This document shows positions 51,640-62,739 of a stretch of DNA of 64,000 bases, piece by piece (the stretch's first letter is position 1; the number at the start of each line of letters is the position of its first letter). The stretch is from Polytrichum commune. Lineage: Eukaryota > Streptophyta > Polytrichopsida > Polytrichales > Polytrichaceae. The DNA is taken from the NCBI GenBank assembly GCA_950295325.1, contig OX485803.1:12836001-12900000 (forward strand), written 5' to 3'. A model generated the notes under the pieces. It was not told the origin of the DNA, ran no database searches, and was given only the letters and a program-made list of their open reading frames with translations. The position numbers were made by a program, and so were the translations under genes.

Positions 51640-51972
51640 ATCGATAAGTTTACAAGGAGTGTCATCCCAACTTACATTTTCTGTAATGAAATACTTCCAA
51701 AGTTTGGTATAGTCTACATCCTCATATTTCCGTAATGAAATGTTGTCATGGATGATTGAAGTGCGGATGAAAATCACTTAGTAATTGATAAATTTTGCAA
51801 CATTGTAAATCTATTTTGTCCCTTTTAATTTTGATTTTCAACAATGAATGACAAACGATGTTAGGTTTATATTTAGCATTAGTGACACCACACATGCGGT
51901 TCACAATCAGTATTGAGCAAGACAAACAATATTGGTGACACTAGATACATTATTTAGTGTAGTTTCCACACA
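51640..51972. repeat. MITE-like element, family E (copy 4, reverse orientation)
   Basis: Read on the minus strand it begins ACTACACTAAATAATGTATC followed by TAGTGTCACC and continues with CTTGCTCAATACTGATTG and GTGTGGTGTCACTAATGCTAAA, matching copies at 4.1 and 7.15 kb. The far end near 51,640 is eroded. Confidence 0.65.
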
Positions 51973-53500
51973 CTTTTTGTGGAGATCATAAAGTATGTGG
52001 GAGTTATTTTGTTATTTTTTCTTAAATGGACACCTACATTTGATTGATGTGTGTTGGGGTGAGGATCAAAGATCAAACATCATAAAGACACAAGTTTAAA
52101 CGAGAATGAATTATATCTTCACATTTATTAATTGCTCGTCACTCATATATGAACACAATTTGGAAAACCTATATTCAATATTCAAACAAGAATATTTCCG
52201 TATAATTTAAGGAATCAACAAATGTGCAATATCAATAATTCATATCTAAATTCAATGGAGAGGTCTAGTTTTCAATCTGGTTTTTGATGATGTTTCATCA
52301 TAGATATGCTAACGCAACATAGATTTGAAGATTTGATCACTAGAACATGGAGAACAAGAAGAACAAAATGAATAACACATCTAGATACCTTAGTTATTAT
52401 TTATCTGAGTGGGGCATTGTATGGGGAGATTTTTTGGGCATAATCGGTCGAGATCCTAAATTTTCCTAGGTAAATTGGTTACATGTTGAAATCTTTCAGT
52501 TTTCGTTTATCAAGGGCTTTGCAATGCTTCATCAAACCATTAACGGCGATTGGTATATTTATTTATAATTATTTATTTGTAGTTTCAAATGTGTACTAAT
52601 TCAAATTTAGATATTGAGACTGTTTATAAGTTGTTTGTTTGAATATTGGCATGTATCATTTTGGGAGGGGGGGGGGAAGTGAAAATTGTCTACTACATGA
52701 CATTCACTTTGATGAATCATTTTACATAATAATAATAATCATCATCAACAACAACAACAACAACAACATGTTTCGTGATATTAAAATATGTGAACTCAAA
52801 TGAAACAATTTAAAGGTAAAACAACTATCTAGAAGTATTGGGGTTCAAGTCAAATCAAAGATATATTATAAAATGTCAAAGTTACGGCCTCCTCCTTTAG
52901 CTCAAGCAAATGAGTATCTCCAATTGTGTCCGATAACAAAACATCAAAAAATCCAACTGGTGTCTTTCTTGTGGTTGCACAAATCTAGATATACGGATTC
53001 ACAAATTGATAATACAAAAGAGAGATGTGAAAATTATATTGCAATCCATAGAAGCAATCAATTTTTCTAGGTTGCACAAACATAGGCTAAGTTATCGCAT
53101 GAAATTTTAAATTTTAAAAAATTGTTAATTTTCATAGCTTGATGTCGAAACTAATACTTAACTCTCACTTTGATGACACACCAAACCCTAATTTTGTCAC
53201 CGTACTCGACTCAATAGTCAAGTGAAGATCCAAACATTGTGATAGTTTCTTGACTCAATGATACTCATTGCCCAAGATTTGGACACACCAAAGTTTCTAT
53301 CCAGAGATCAAGGCATATCTACATATCAAAGGCATATCTAGAGATCAAGTTTTAAACTGCCACTTTTAAATTGTTCCTTGATTGATAAAAAACATGGATG
53401 CCCTTAAACTTCCTTGGTAATGCTAGCACTGAACGTACTATCCTAGATCCATTGACAACCTGAAGCTAGAGATGGGTTATGGCCTTTGTGATGAACTCCC
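51973..53500. other. AT-rich intergenic DNA without a recognised gene
   Basis: Contains a short AAT/CAA trinucleotide run at about 52,726-52,768 and a G tract at about 52,667-52,676. No gene was supported. Confidence 0.45.
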
Positions 53501-55370
53501 AAGTGCTCAACCATTAAAGTTTCAACCACCACTTCAAGACATGTTCTAGACATGTACATTTCCATGCACTAGAGTTGAACTAAAGAAGATGGGTTGGGTC
53601 TGGCTTGGCTTGGCTTCAAGGATGCAAGAAAGAGAAGATAAAATGCCACTTGTGGTCAGTTCCTGGTTATGACTGCCAAATAAATTAGTTACCGCAACAC
53701 TTGGACACTTCAGAATCTCTGCATTTGGAGTGTGGCCCACTTGAATCTCGGAAATACTGTGTGACATCTGCACAATTAATAATACCATCTCCACTGATCC
53801 TTTTTGCCTTCATCTGATGATGAACACCTTCACAAATTTCACAGCCAAAATTCCTGTTTTGAGTTGCATGGGCTCATCCTTTTTCCCTCATCTCCACGAA
53901 TACACACCTCACGGATGTAGCACACCGAATTTCTGAGGTTTGACAATGTCTTTACCTACGTGATGTGGAAGACTCACAAACATCCGGTGTCCTCTGTGCT
54001 CGCGCTGCAATATCCACAAGCAACAATAGGTCAATCAAACCATGCCCAAGTCCAACTTCATTTCTAGTGGCTGGAAACGTAGCTAGGTTCAGCTTCCCAT
54101 CTCCAGGAGAGGAAAGGAGGATCGATCATCTTGGAAACTGATGAAGCAAGCGAACTTTATGGAGAAGACTGTAGAACTGGGGATTCATGTCTCCATCCCC
54201 TTCGTTCCGTGGGGTAGGTCACTTGCAGATCACCCCTTATCGTAGACCTTCGTAGTATATTAACTTACAGACTGGACCTAGACGTGAATACGGTTCAAGG
54301 CTCAATAAGGCCTCTTGTAGGGGTAAAATCTGGATAATTGAAAATATGTGATGTTCAGCCCTGCGATGGATTGCGACACCTTTTGACTTGCCGATAGACC
54401 GCCAGAGTAGCTCAATCAATCGGTTCTAGGACTTCGACCGTGCTTGGGATATTGACAGAGTTTATCTTTCAACAACGCAAGGGACGATCTCCCGAAGGAA
54501 CGCCTCAAGAAAATCTTGCAAATTCTTTGTATTGACACTGAGCCGTAACTTTCTGTTCAAAATGAGAGTTGTGCCAGAATCTTCGTGAATTTGTTTAGTT
54601 TCACACACCTGGATCGGACAAATTCTTTCAATAAGGAACGAAATCTGTACATTACAGCGCCGAATGACGATTGAGGCAGAAGGACTAAGTGAATGACGAG
54701 AAGTTCCTCCCTCTATGGCAATGTCGATCGCAATCACAGCAGAAGCTTCAAAGCAGATAAAAAAAACGTCAGTAGAATCTCTCATCACACGGCACAACTA
54801 GAAGATCTACGTAAAGCTCGAGCGAAACATAGCGTTAAGCATGCTTTCAACCAGAAACAAAGCAATTTTCTAGAAAAAAGAAACTTCTAGAGTCTATGAG
54901 ACTCAATTGTGCTGTGTATCTTCTATTCTTAAGAATGAAAATCTATCTGCACGTGAACTTCGACCTACGTACAAACCTTGCTAGGAACTCTTCGTATATG
55001 AACCAGGTTTGTCACTTAGAGCTCTAATTTGTTTCCCTTGAAACCAATGTCGCGATAACAGCCAATGGTTCAAACCAGACAATTTTTCTAAAAACATCGC
55101 CTGAAAAGACTCTAAATGTACGCAGAAGGAACATGACGACAAAGGGTGTTGAAACTCAGTTGTTGAGCACTTCGGAGTTCATCACAAATATCATAAACCA
55201 TCTCCGACTCCGACTATAGATAGTTAATGGAAATGATAGAAGGAATATTCTATGAATTCTTCCAAATGGATTGACAATTTTCTGGAAGCTGTGAATTTGA
55301 ACTGGGTATATCTCAATCTCAACCAGTTCACTGCTACTAAGATAGATACAGTATATGGTGAAAATGAGTT
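53500..55370. other. Unexplained single-copy segment with unrecognised open frames
   Basis: This stretch is less AT-rich and less repetitive than its surroundings. It holds a 111-codon open frame (54,462-54,797 minus, containing LNRKLRLSVNTKNLQDFLEA) and an 82-codon frame (53,546-53,794 minus). Neither matches a family I know, and no convincing chain of exons could be built. It may be a decayed gene, a non-coding transcript or chance. Confidence 0.3.
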
Positions 55371-55384
55371 GGTTCAACCAGAAA

Positions 55385-55775
55385 GAGCGGCTTGAACTCT
55401 GTGCAATGTTTTCAGAGTTGGAGTAGAGGAAATGATGAGGAATGCAAGTTGTTTCATAATTTTATTCGGTGTAAATAATTAGTTACATTTTCCCAAAGAG
55501 GCAAGTAAGTCAAACCCCCTACTTGTATATTCGAGTCTCTCTATTTTGAGCATCAATATATCTTACTTTGCATTCGCATGCACACAAAACGCTTAAGTCA
55601 ACGGCACCTAGAAGTGATCGCAAGTGGTGTGAAACATCATCACCTATCCAGCCAATCACTGCATCCTTTTCAAGCCACCACTTTTAAAGATATCCATTTT
55701 GGGTCCACACATGAATCATTCTACCCCTCGTTTAAGTGCACCATTGGTGGTCATTCATTGTTTTTGATTTGTCTA
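55385..55775. mobile_element. Foldback/MITE element, family F (partial copy 2)
   Basis: GAGTAGAGGAAATGATGAGG, GAATGCAAGTTGTTTC and GTCAAACCCCCTACTTG match the arms of the element at 22.0-22.7 kb. The following sequence (AAGTGGTGTGAAACATCATC through TTCAAGCCACCACTTTTA and GAATCATTCTACCCCT) is the complement of that element's centre. The second arm is missing, so the copy is truncated near 55,775. Confidence 0.75.
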
Positions 55776-56560
55776 CCTTAATGGTTGGTTCTTTGTGTTC
55801 ATTATGGTGCAGGTGCATACAAGATAATTAATAAGCCTTGACTTCTTTATAACGTAGGTGCTCCTTTCCAATTTTTCTTCAAACTCTTGTAATGAATCAT
55901 AATACTAGGCTATACGGTTTCTTTAACCTAGTTATGAACACTCTCATACATTCCATATGTCTCATCATGTATCTGAAACATTTAACCATCAAAAACACTG
56001 GAAACATATGTAGTCAATAAATAACTGGTTGAACTTGGGAACACAAGAATACCAACCAATTATGCCCAAAAATCTTCCGGGGACATTGGTGATCTCTTGG
56101 CCATATGAGAGGGGAGCTTCACTTAGTAAAGTTCCAAACAATCATGTGTCACCAAAGCACAATGTCATGTGGATATCGGCCTACCTCAAACCGTAGCCCC
56201 CCCAAACCGAAAGTCAAGTTCACCAAAAACAAAGCCCGTGATTCTTGTGACATTTTGATGTCTTCCGGAACCTTGAACCTCACCCACCAACAAAGCACTC
56301 AACCGCACAAAACACTAGGTGAATTAGAGACACATGACTCGAATAAAAGTTAGCGTCCAAAACAAAACCACTTGTACATTCCCACACTCAGGCTCCCCTA
56401 CCGCCACGTCATTAATATTTCCACGTGGCAATAGCAGCTCTGCCGTGGCGCGAGTGGGGCCCACACTACACTTGGACTCATGCCAGGCGCCAGGGTTGAT
56501 ACTCATCCATGGCACACTTGGACCAGTCGTGGTTACCGGCCAATCATCGCTCGACACGTC
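55776..56560. other. Upstream flank of LPP-gamma, no gene recognised
   Basis: Overlapping 80-134 codon frames on both strands (56,105-56,738) show no family resemblance. Base composition becomes GC-richer towards 56.4 kb, as expected near a promoter. Confidence 0.4.
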
Positions 56561-56599
56561 ACCTGACCCTCCCTTAAGACCCATTCTCGTCTTTTCGGG

Positions 56600-57014
56600 A
56601 AGGGAAGGCTCTGGATTTACAAGAGCCTTCGGAGGGCTGTGGGTTGGATTGTTGCGTTTCTGGAACAGAAACGGAAGGGATATCGAGCTCCAGGGGGAAG
56701 GAAGCGATAGAAGCGTTGTGAAACTTTTGCAGGACTAGGGAGCATTGGAGCTCGGAGGGGCAATCATCTATTTGTGGAAAGCAACTGTTGGATTGTTTTT
56801 GTTTTACTTGTTTTGCGTAATTCAGGAGGAGATAAGTACGAGGGGGGGAGAGGGGGGATCTGGAGCTGCTAGTTCTTCGGAGGTTTCGGTATTTAATAAG
56901 CTTCCGAGAAAAGGAATCTTTGGTATTAGAGGAGCAGTGTTGGTGGATTGTGGAGTTTGCGACGTAGACGACGGGGTTTTTGGAAGTGATTTGGGGTTTG
57001 GGGATTGGGGGAAG
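56600..57014 (+). promoter_or_regulatory. Probable 5' leader of LPP-gamma
   Basis: GC- and G-rich sequence before the ATG at 57,015. The LPP-gamma frame stays open upstream from about 56,745 but contains no ATG, so the coding start is not moved. Short CTT/GGA-rich runs occur. No TATA box was identified with confidence. Confidence 0.4.
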
Positions 57015-58908
57015 ATGGATTTCGATTCGGCGGACATAGCCGAGCAGATTGCGCTGAAGGCGGTGTCCTTGACGCACGTGCGCTACGCGAAGGGGGACCA
57101 GCTGGGGCACGCGCTCTCGTGGGCGTCGCTGCTACCGGTGTTCATCGGGCTGGGAGGATTTATGTCGCACTTCATCTTTCGGCGGGAGCTTCAAGCGATG
57201 TTCTTCGGATTGGGGTTGTGCGTGTCGGAAGTCATCAATCAGGTTCGTTGGTTCGTCGACTCATTCATCTTGCCATCTACCTTTTTCTCCCTCCATTGGC
57301 TCATGCGCGGCTGTGCTGTTTTGAATGTTTGGAGTACGAGGTTAGGGCTCACGTGGATGATTCCGGCCACGTGTTACTACACGTCATTTTGTCCCCTCCC
57401 GAATTTAGAGCGAGGGAAGTGGGCATGTACATAACATTGCTCAGCTGAACATTACTCAGCTGATGAGCTGTGTTCATGGGCCCGCAGTAGATTCGAGAAT
57501 AAAGACTCTGGATGCCGGAATCCCACTGCTTCAGACTGAATCAGAGTTCAGGACAGCTGAACACAGCTCATCAGCTGAGAATTGTCATGTAAGGGAAAGT
57601 TAAGCACTTGTTGAATCAAGCTCTGCACCGACTTCTTGTAGGTTGTTAAACACATAATTAGTGTGATGCCAATCAGTGTGAGAGGCCAATTCCAGAACGG
57701 GTTTGTAGCCATTTGCCTCATAATTTTCGGAGCTCATATGAATTTCTTATTTATTATCTGATTACCGGTATGAAAGTGAAGATTCCTGTGAATGGTTATG
57801 TAGGTCCCCCCCCCCAATTAAATAGAGTTTCCTGATCAGAAAAAGTGACCATGAAAGGCCCCCTTACCTCATATGTGTTAAAACCGTAACTTTCAGTGTT
57901 CAGCATGTATGCTATTATTAGACTTAAGAAGTTTAGATTGATTCTGGTTAGCATTTGACAGGGGATTTCAATAGAACAAAGTCTGTCTTATTTGAATCCC
58001 ATACGCAAAACCAGCATAGGGACCCGATGTTAAGGTGATGGAGATAATGGACACTGAAGAGATTTATGTAAGACATGGGGTTCATTAAGTGCCTGTCTAT
58101 TGGAGTTAGTTCAGCTGCCCTTTCAACCATGGGCTTCTAATAATGAGAGATTCTGTTAAGATAACCAGAAGATTTGAATATAGCGTGACTCATATTCACT
58201 CTTGTCCAATAGTTGTGCCATAAGGTGCTCCTGATTCATCTTTTGTGGTGCTGAACTATAATATCTACATGGATTCTGGATGGTCTCAAGCAATCTAAGA
58301 CTGCCACATGGAGATTTTTATGAACACTTATTTATTCAATGCTGAAGCAGGAAGCACTCTATTACAGTATTCCATTTATTGTTTCATTGTTGTAAGTTTT
58401 GTTCTTCCTTTTTTTGTTTCTGGTGCAGATCATCAAAGAGTTAGCTCATGAAGCGAGGCCTATGACATGTGAAGCATTGGAGATGTGCGACTCTAATGGA
58501 TGGCCCTCCAGTCACTCCCAGTATATGTGTTTTTTTGCAATCTATCTCACACTTCTCGCCACTTGCAGAATGACGTTTGCTGATGAGTTTCGCAGAGCAT
58601 TTGTCGCCTTTTTGCCGTGGCCGGTGGCTATGGTTGTCATGTACTCGAGGGTTTACCTTGGTTACCACACCACTGCCCAAGTGCTTGCTGGAGGAACCTT
58701 GGGCCTCATGTTGGGGACTGGATGGTTTTTATTGATGAATTTTGTAGTTTCCCCATGGTTCCCTATTTTGGAAGACAGCAGTTTATGTCAATACCTTCGC
58801 ATTAAGGACAGCTCACATATACCAGATATAATAGGCTTCGAGTACAAGAACTCGAGGGAGGCACGCAATAGCAGTAAGTCAGGAAATGAAAAGGTATCAA
58901 AAGACTGA
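57015..58908 (+). CDS. LPPG: Lipid phosphate phosphatase gamma / dolichyldiphosphatase-like PAP2 protein
   Basis: A membrane phosphatase of the PAP2 superfamily. In plants LPP-gamma removes phosphate from phosphatidic acid in plastids, while the related animal/yeast enzymes hydrolyse dolichyl diphosphate in the ER. Two exons (57015-57242 and 58429-58908) join in frame to 235 residues; the Arabidopsis protein is about the same length. All three catalytic motifs are intact: K79-X6-R86-P87 (KELAHEARP), P102-S-S-H105 (GWPSSHSQ) and S149-R-X5-H156 (SRVYLGYH). Family blocks LTHVRYAKGDQLGH, FRRELQ and the C-terminal DSSHIPDIIGFEY are present. About five hydrophobic segments lie at roughly 30-53, 60-75, 108-122, 133-148 and 158-183. 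The start is the first ATG in frame. The single intron is GT-AG, 1,186 bp, and carries a foldback element. Which substrate is preferred cannot be told from sequence. Confidence 0.95.
57428..57590. mobile_element. Short foldback element in the LPP-gamma intron
   Basis: The left arm (CTCAGCTGATGAGCTGTGTT, about 57,455-57,474) is complementary to the right arm (ACACAGCTCATCAGCTGAG, about 57,561-57,579). Outer ends ACATAACATTGCTCAGCTG and the complement of CTGAGAATTGTCATGT also pair. The left side contains an extra copy of CTCAGCTGAACAT. A spliced-out hairpin of about 160 bp is expected. Confidence 0.75.
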
Positions 58909-60097
58909 AGGCAAGTTGATGACTATTCTTCAGTTTCCCATTGAAATGATGTAAATGGTGAAATGACTTCAGGAACATTTCTTGGGTCGGAGAGAAGGAA
59001 AAGGACAGTTTGTGCACTGTAGAGCTCTGTGCCAGAATGACGATTGTTGTAGAGTGATTGGTTAATACAAAACCATGAATATATTTGGTATCCATTCTTG
59101 TCGTTTCTGACTTTTAAATGGGGATGTTTGGTCATTTGAATGTTGTGACTACTACATTGGAAAAGGTCAGTATGAGAGTTGATAGGCAGAGTTGGAGGAG
59201 CTCCTTCAGTCTGTTAACTTGGCCACTTACGAAACAATTCAAACACTCTGTAAAGCAGATGCAATTTCATTTTTGGGAAGTCTATTGAAATAGCAATCCA
59301 GTGATGGAGTGTGACGTTTCAATCACGAACAGAGCAACCCTCTAATCTAGAAGGCTTTCCAGCCTGCCAATGATGAGTGCTAACAGCCCTACACGCGATG
59401 CATATCTTTTCTTTTTGGGCCAGTCAATGCAATTATGGCTTGGTGGGTTGCGCAAGATGTCAGTTTGATGTGAGGAATGGTTCTTGGAATTTGGTTCAAG
59501 TGCAGGGTGAGCTTGCTTTGTCTGTGATCCTTGCTTGTTGTAGAAATGAGCTACACTTAGCAATTTGGGCAACACTCCAAACCAAAACATGACTCAAACA
59601 TGCCACCCAAGTCCAATATGAGAGACACTTTCCACTGAATCAACGAATCATAACTTCTAGAACACACATCTGGGTTTCAAATTTGAAAATTCAAATCCTT
59701 GTATGCAATTATTCTAGTTTTGAACAATTCAGTGTTTATTGTAAACTCTTCTATCCCTCCCAATTTAGGAATAACACTATTTCCACTGAGGGCCACTATC
59801 AACTTTGTGGCCCTTCGATTTTTTTTTTTTTTTTTTTTTCCATACATGTGTTTTGAAGTCGCTTGATATGAAGGTAATTTATCAACAAGTATGAAGAAAT
59901 ATTTGTGTTGAACCCCTAACCTTAACAATGAGGTGTACTTTTGGGGTTTGAATGATGTCCACCCTCGGGCAATGAAGACTTAATATGTAGATGCTTTCTA
60001 ACAGGCTCGCATTCATGCCGGCATAATTTTTCTTTCTTTCTTTCTTGTAGATGCTTTCAAAAGCAAATTCAAAAAATGGTTTGGGTATTTGAAGAAC
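58909..60097. other. LPP-gamma 3' flank and intergenic DNA
   Basis: Probable 3' untranslated sequence, with AT-rich tracts such as AATACAAAACCATGAATATA near 59,065. A T21 homopolymer follows at about 59,819-59,839, then a short TTTC repeat at about 60,030-60,048. No other gene was recognised. Confidence 0.5.
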
Positions 60098-60100
60098 TTA

Positions 60101-60672
60101 GGGTTGTTTCACACTATGGCCGAAGGCCATTGATTTCCACCGATCAGATTGCAAGAACCAAGAATCTGGCCTCTCAACCCTTCACACTAGAGGCCAAAGT
60201 CCAAAGGCCGTCACATTCCAAAATGCCTACATGACAGTATTGTTTTACCAAGGCGAAGGACTCTCAAAGGAAATTTGGGTCAGATAGGATTGAAAACCCA
60301 AACTGTGGTCGAGAGGCCGTCAATTACTTTTCATGAAAAAAAAAATCAAAACTAACAAGATCTTGGCCGTTAGATTGGAGGGGTTGTTTTGGGCAGGGAA
60401 TAAAGTGGGATGCTCCTTCCTCCTTTGGGCTTTGGGCTTGGCCTTTGGAGGCTTCACACTATGGCCGTTCAAGTCGAAAGAACGTGGGAGTTCATGGTCA
60501 AAGGTTTGGATTTTGGGCTTAGCTTTTGGAGGCTTCACACTATGCCCGGCCAAAGGCTCCAATTACTATATTTTATTGACTATTTTCAGCCCATTTCTTT
60601 GAACTCTCAACAAAGTTTGGCCGTTCAATCCCACGGCCTCTCGACTTGGATGGCCATAGTGTGAAGCGGCCC
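60101..60672. mobile_element. PIF/Harbinger-like MITE, family A (copy 3, complete)
   Basis: A 572 bp element with perfect TTA duplications (60,098-60,100 and 60,673-60,675). The left end is GGGTTGTTTCACACTATGGC and the right end is the complement of GGGCCGCTTCACACTATGGC. It has the same long-form interior as the 51.0 kb copy. It is the most complete member of the family and defines its limits. No transposase is present. Confidence 0.92.
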
Positions 60673-60798
60673 TTAGTGTGAAGTGTGGCATCTAATTTCT
60701 TACTGTATAACCTCTGTACATCCGTGATACCCCCAACTGTTAAAAAGAAAGTCGTGATTACACCGAACTTCGTTGGAGCTTGGCTAGGCTAGGTTTTA

Positions 60799-61204
60799 TT
60801 AAGGTATAAATACCATAACCCGTTAACCACCCTCTAGCCGCGCATTAGACCACCATCATAATGGTGAAGTGCCATTTCTAAAACCGACCATGGCTTGGCG
60901 ACAAATTCAATGCGTGTACCCTTAGTGTAGCCAATGGGAATCACGTGTTAATGTACTCATGAAGTAACCGATTTAGGCGATACCCTGTATGGAAAATGCA
61001 GATTACCGTGTTCACTGTAGGGAGAATCTAGTGAACAAGTAGGGAGTTGGACAACTTTCCACTTTGAAAAATTATAGCATTTTTTATATAGGGCCAAAAA
61101 ACATGAAACAACTTGCATTCTTCATGAATCCCTCTCGTCTATCTTGGAAAATTCCCTAATGCGAATCACCTTATTTTCACAGATTATGGTATTTCTACCT
61201 TAGT
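60799..61204. mobile_element. TIR element, family G (short, internally deleted copy)
   Basis: Ends TTAAGGTATAAATACCATAA with CCCG at the left and GGTATTTCTACCTTAG at the right. The two outer segments correspond, in reverse orientation, to the ends of the 27,114-29,524 element. The 1.9 kb middle of that element is missing. It looks like a non-autonomous deletion derivative. Confidence 0.8.
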
Positions 61205-62700
61205 GGCCTTGATTCAACAATCCAACCCTAGTATGTTGAGACATCCTGCCTTGTGTATCTTCTCTTTCAATTTTCAGCAAAATGCATATGGATCTTGTAG
61301 TTTGTGTTTAGTCTTTCAAATCTAGTCGCACAATAATTTGGGTCACATTCAATATCTTCTCGTTGGGTTTAGGTGCATGGGCCTGGGCCACACCCTAATA
61401 AATTACTCTTGTAGACATCGCCAAATAAATTCTTATCAATTTAGAAACACTCGTGTCATGAACATGACATAGGCACTGCAAATACCAATGATTCAACAAG
61501 ATTGGTACGTAGAAGCACCTACACTACTAAACACCTTGAATGCATCCTCAACACGATACTACGCTAAATGTGTCCAACAAATTTCACAAACTTTTGTGTG
61601 AATCCGTAAAACGCTTAGTGAGATTCGAGATCATGTAATCCACACATTGTGTGATTTACATATGATTAAGGCACGTGGCGTTACTGTGGGCACTTCCAAC
61701 TTCATAGACCACTTTGACCATTGGATTGAATAAGCAATGGTCTCCTCCAGTTCACATTTACAATTCACACATTCTTTCATTTAAAGTTTCAAAATTAGAG
61801 TTGACATGCAATTTCTGCTTCTAAGAGGTCAAAGTGGAAATTATCTTTCTATTTTAGTGAAGACTTAGCCCATGAAACACCGGCCTTACTATACTCCAAG
61901 TATTATCACCAAGTATTAGAATCATATCTCTCATATACACACACACATATGAATTTAATACATGATCTTATGATAGTGAAGAATAAGAACACACTAGAGA
62001 ATTTTTATTGTATGTATGAGAGTGGGTTTATATTAGGGTATGGGTTCAAGGAACTTGAGTATAGACCACCCCTTAATGCACCGTGTTATCGGAGCCATTT
62101 TTGGTACCAAGCTTGAGAATTGGACTCTCAAACTAGGACTAGTGTTCTTAAATAGGGACCATCAAGATTTGAGAGGAAAGTGATGTCCCATTAGCTCCAC
62201 TTTGTTTCTTCATACTTACGACTAGGGCCCTGATGTGAACTCTGTGGGTCCCAATAGGAGTACTAGATTTCCAAGTGTCTCTGGTCTTGGACTCTAGATA
62301 ACATCCACCCTAAGAGACATAAGAAGAACAATCAAATAGGTCGTATAATGGACTTTTTGACGATTACATTAAGACCAACCAACCTTTCTAGCTTATGACT
62401 GAGAACTTCACCTCACACCCAACTTCATAACTCGTAAACTTCATTCTCCTTATGATTCATTCAAATGAGTAAGTTGCAAAGGGATAAACTTTATTTGGGG
62501 GGAGGCGATGAAGCCATTGGAGCCCACCTCAAGTGTCTTCCGTCTACCATTAGGCGAACTGAATGAATTTCATCCTTAGAATAGTACCACTAAGTGCGTC
62601 ATAGCGATGGTTGCACGCTCCAAAGTCCATGCCACGTCGTACTTAGATTCTTATTTTCAAGGGTAGGTGTTGTCACCATACCTTTCTTTGTGTTAGTACT
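61205..62700. other. AT-rich intergenic DNA without a recognised gene
   Basis: No open frame above 60 codons and no transposon ends were recognised. Confidence 0.45.
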
Positions 62701-62739
62701 ATACTACAAGCAACGGAGTATTCATCCAATTTAATAACC

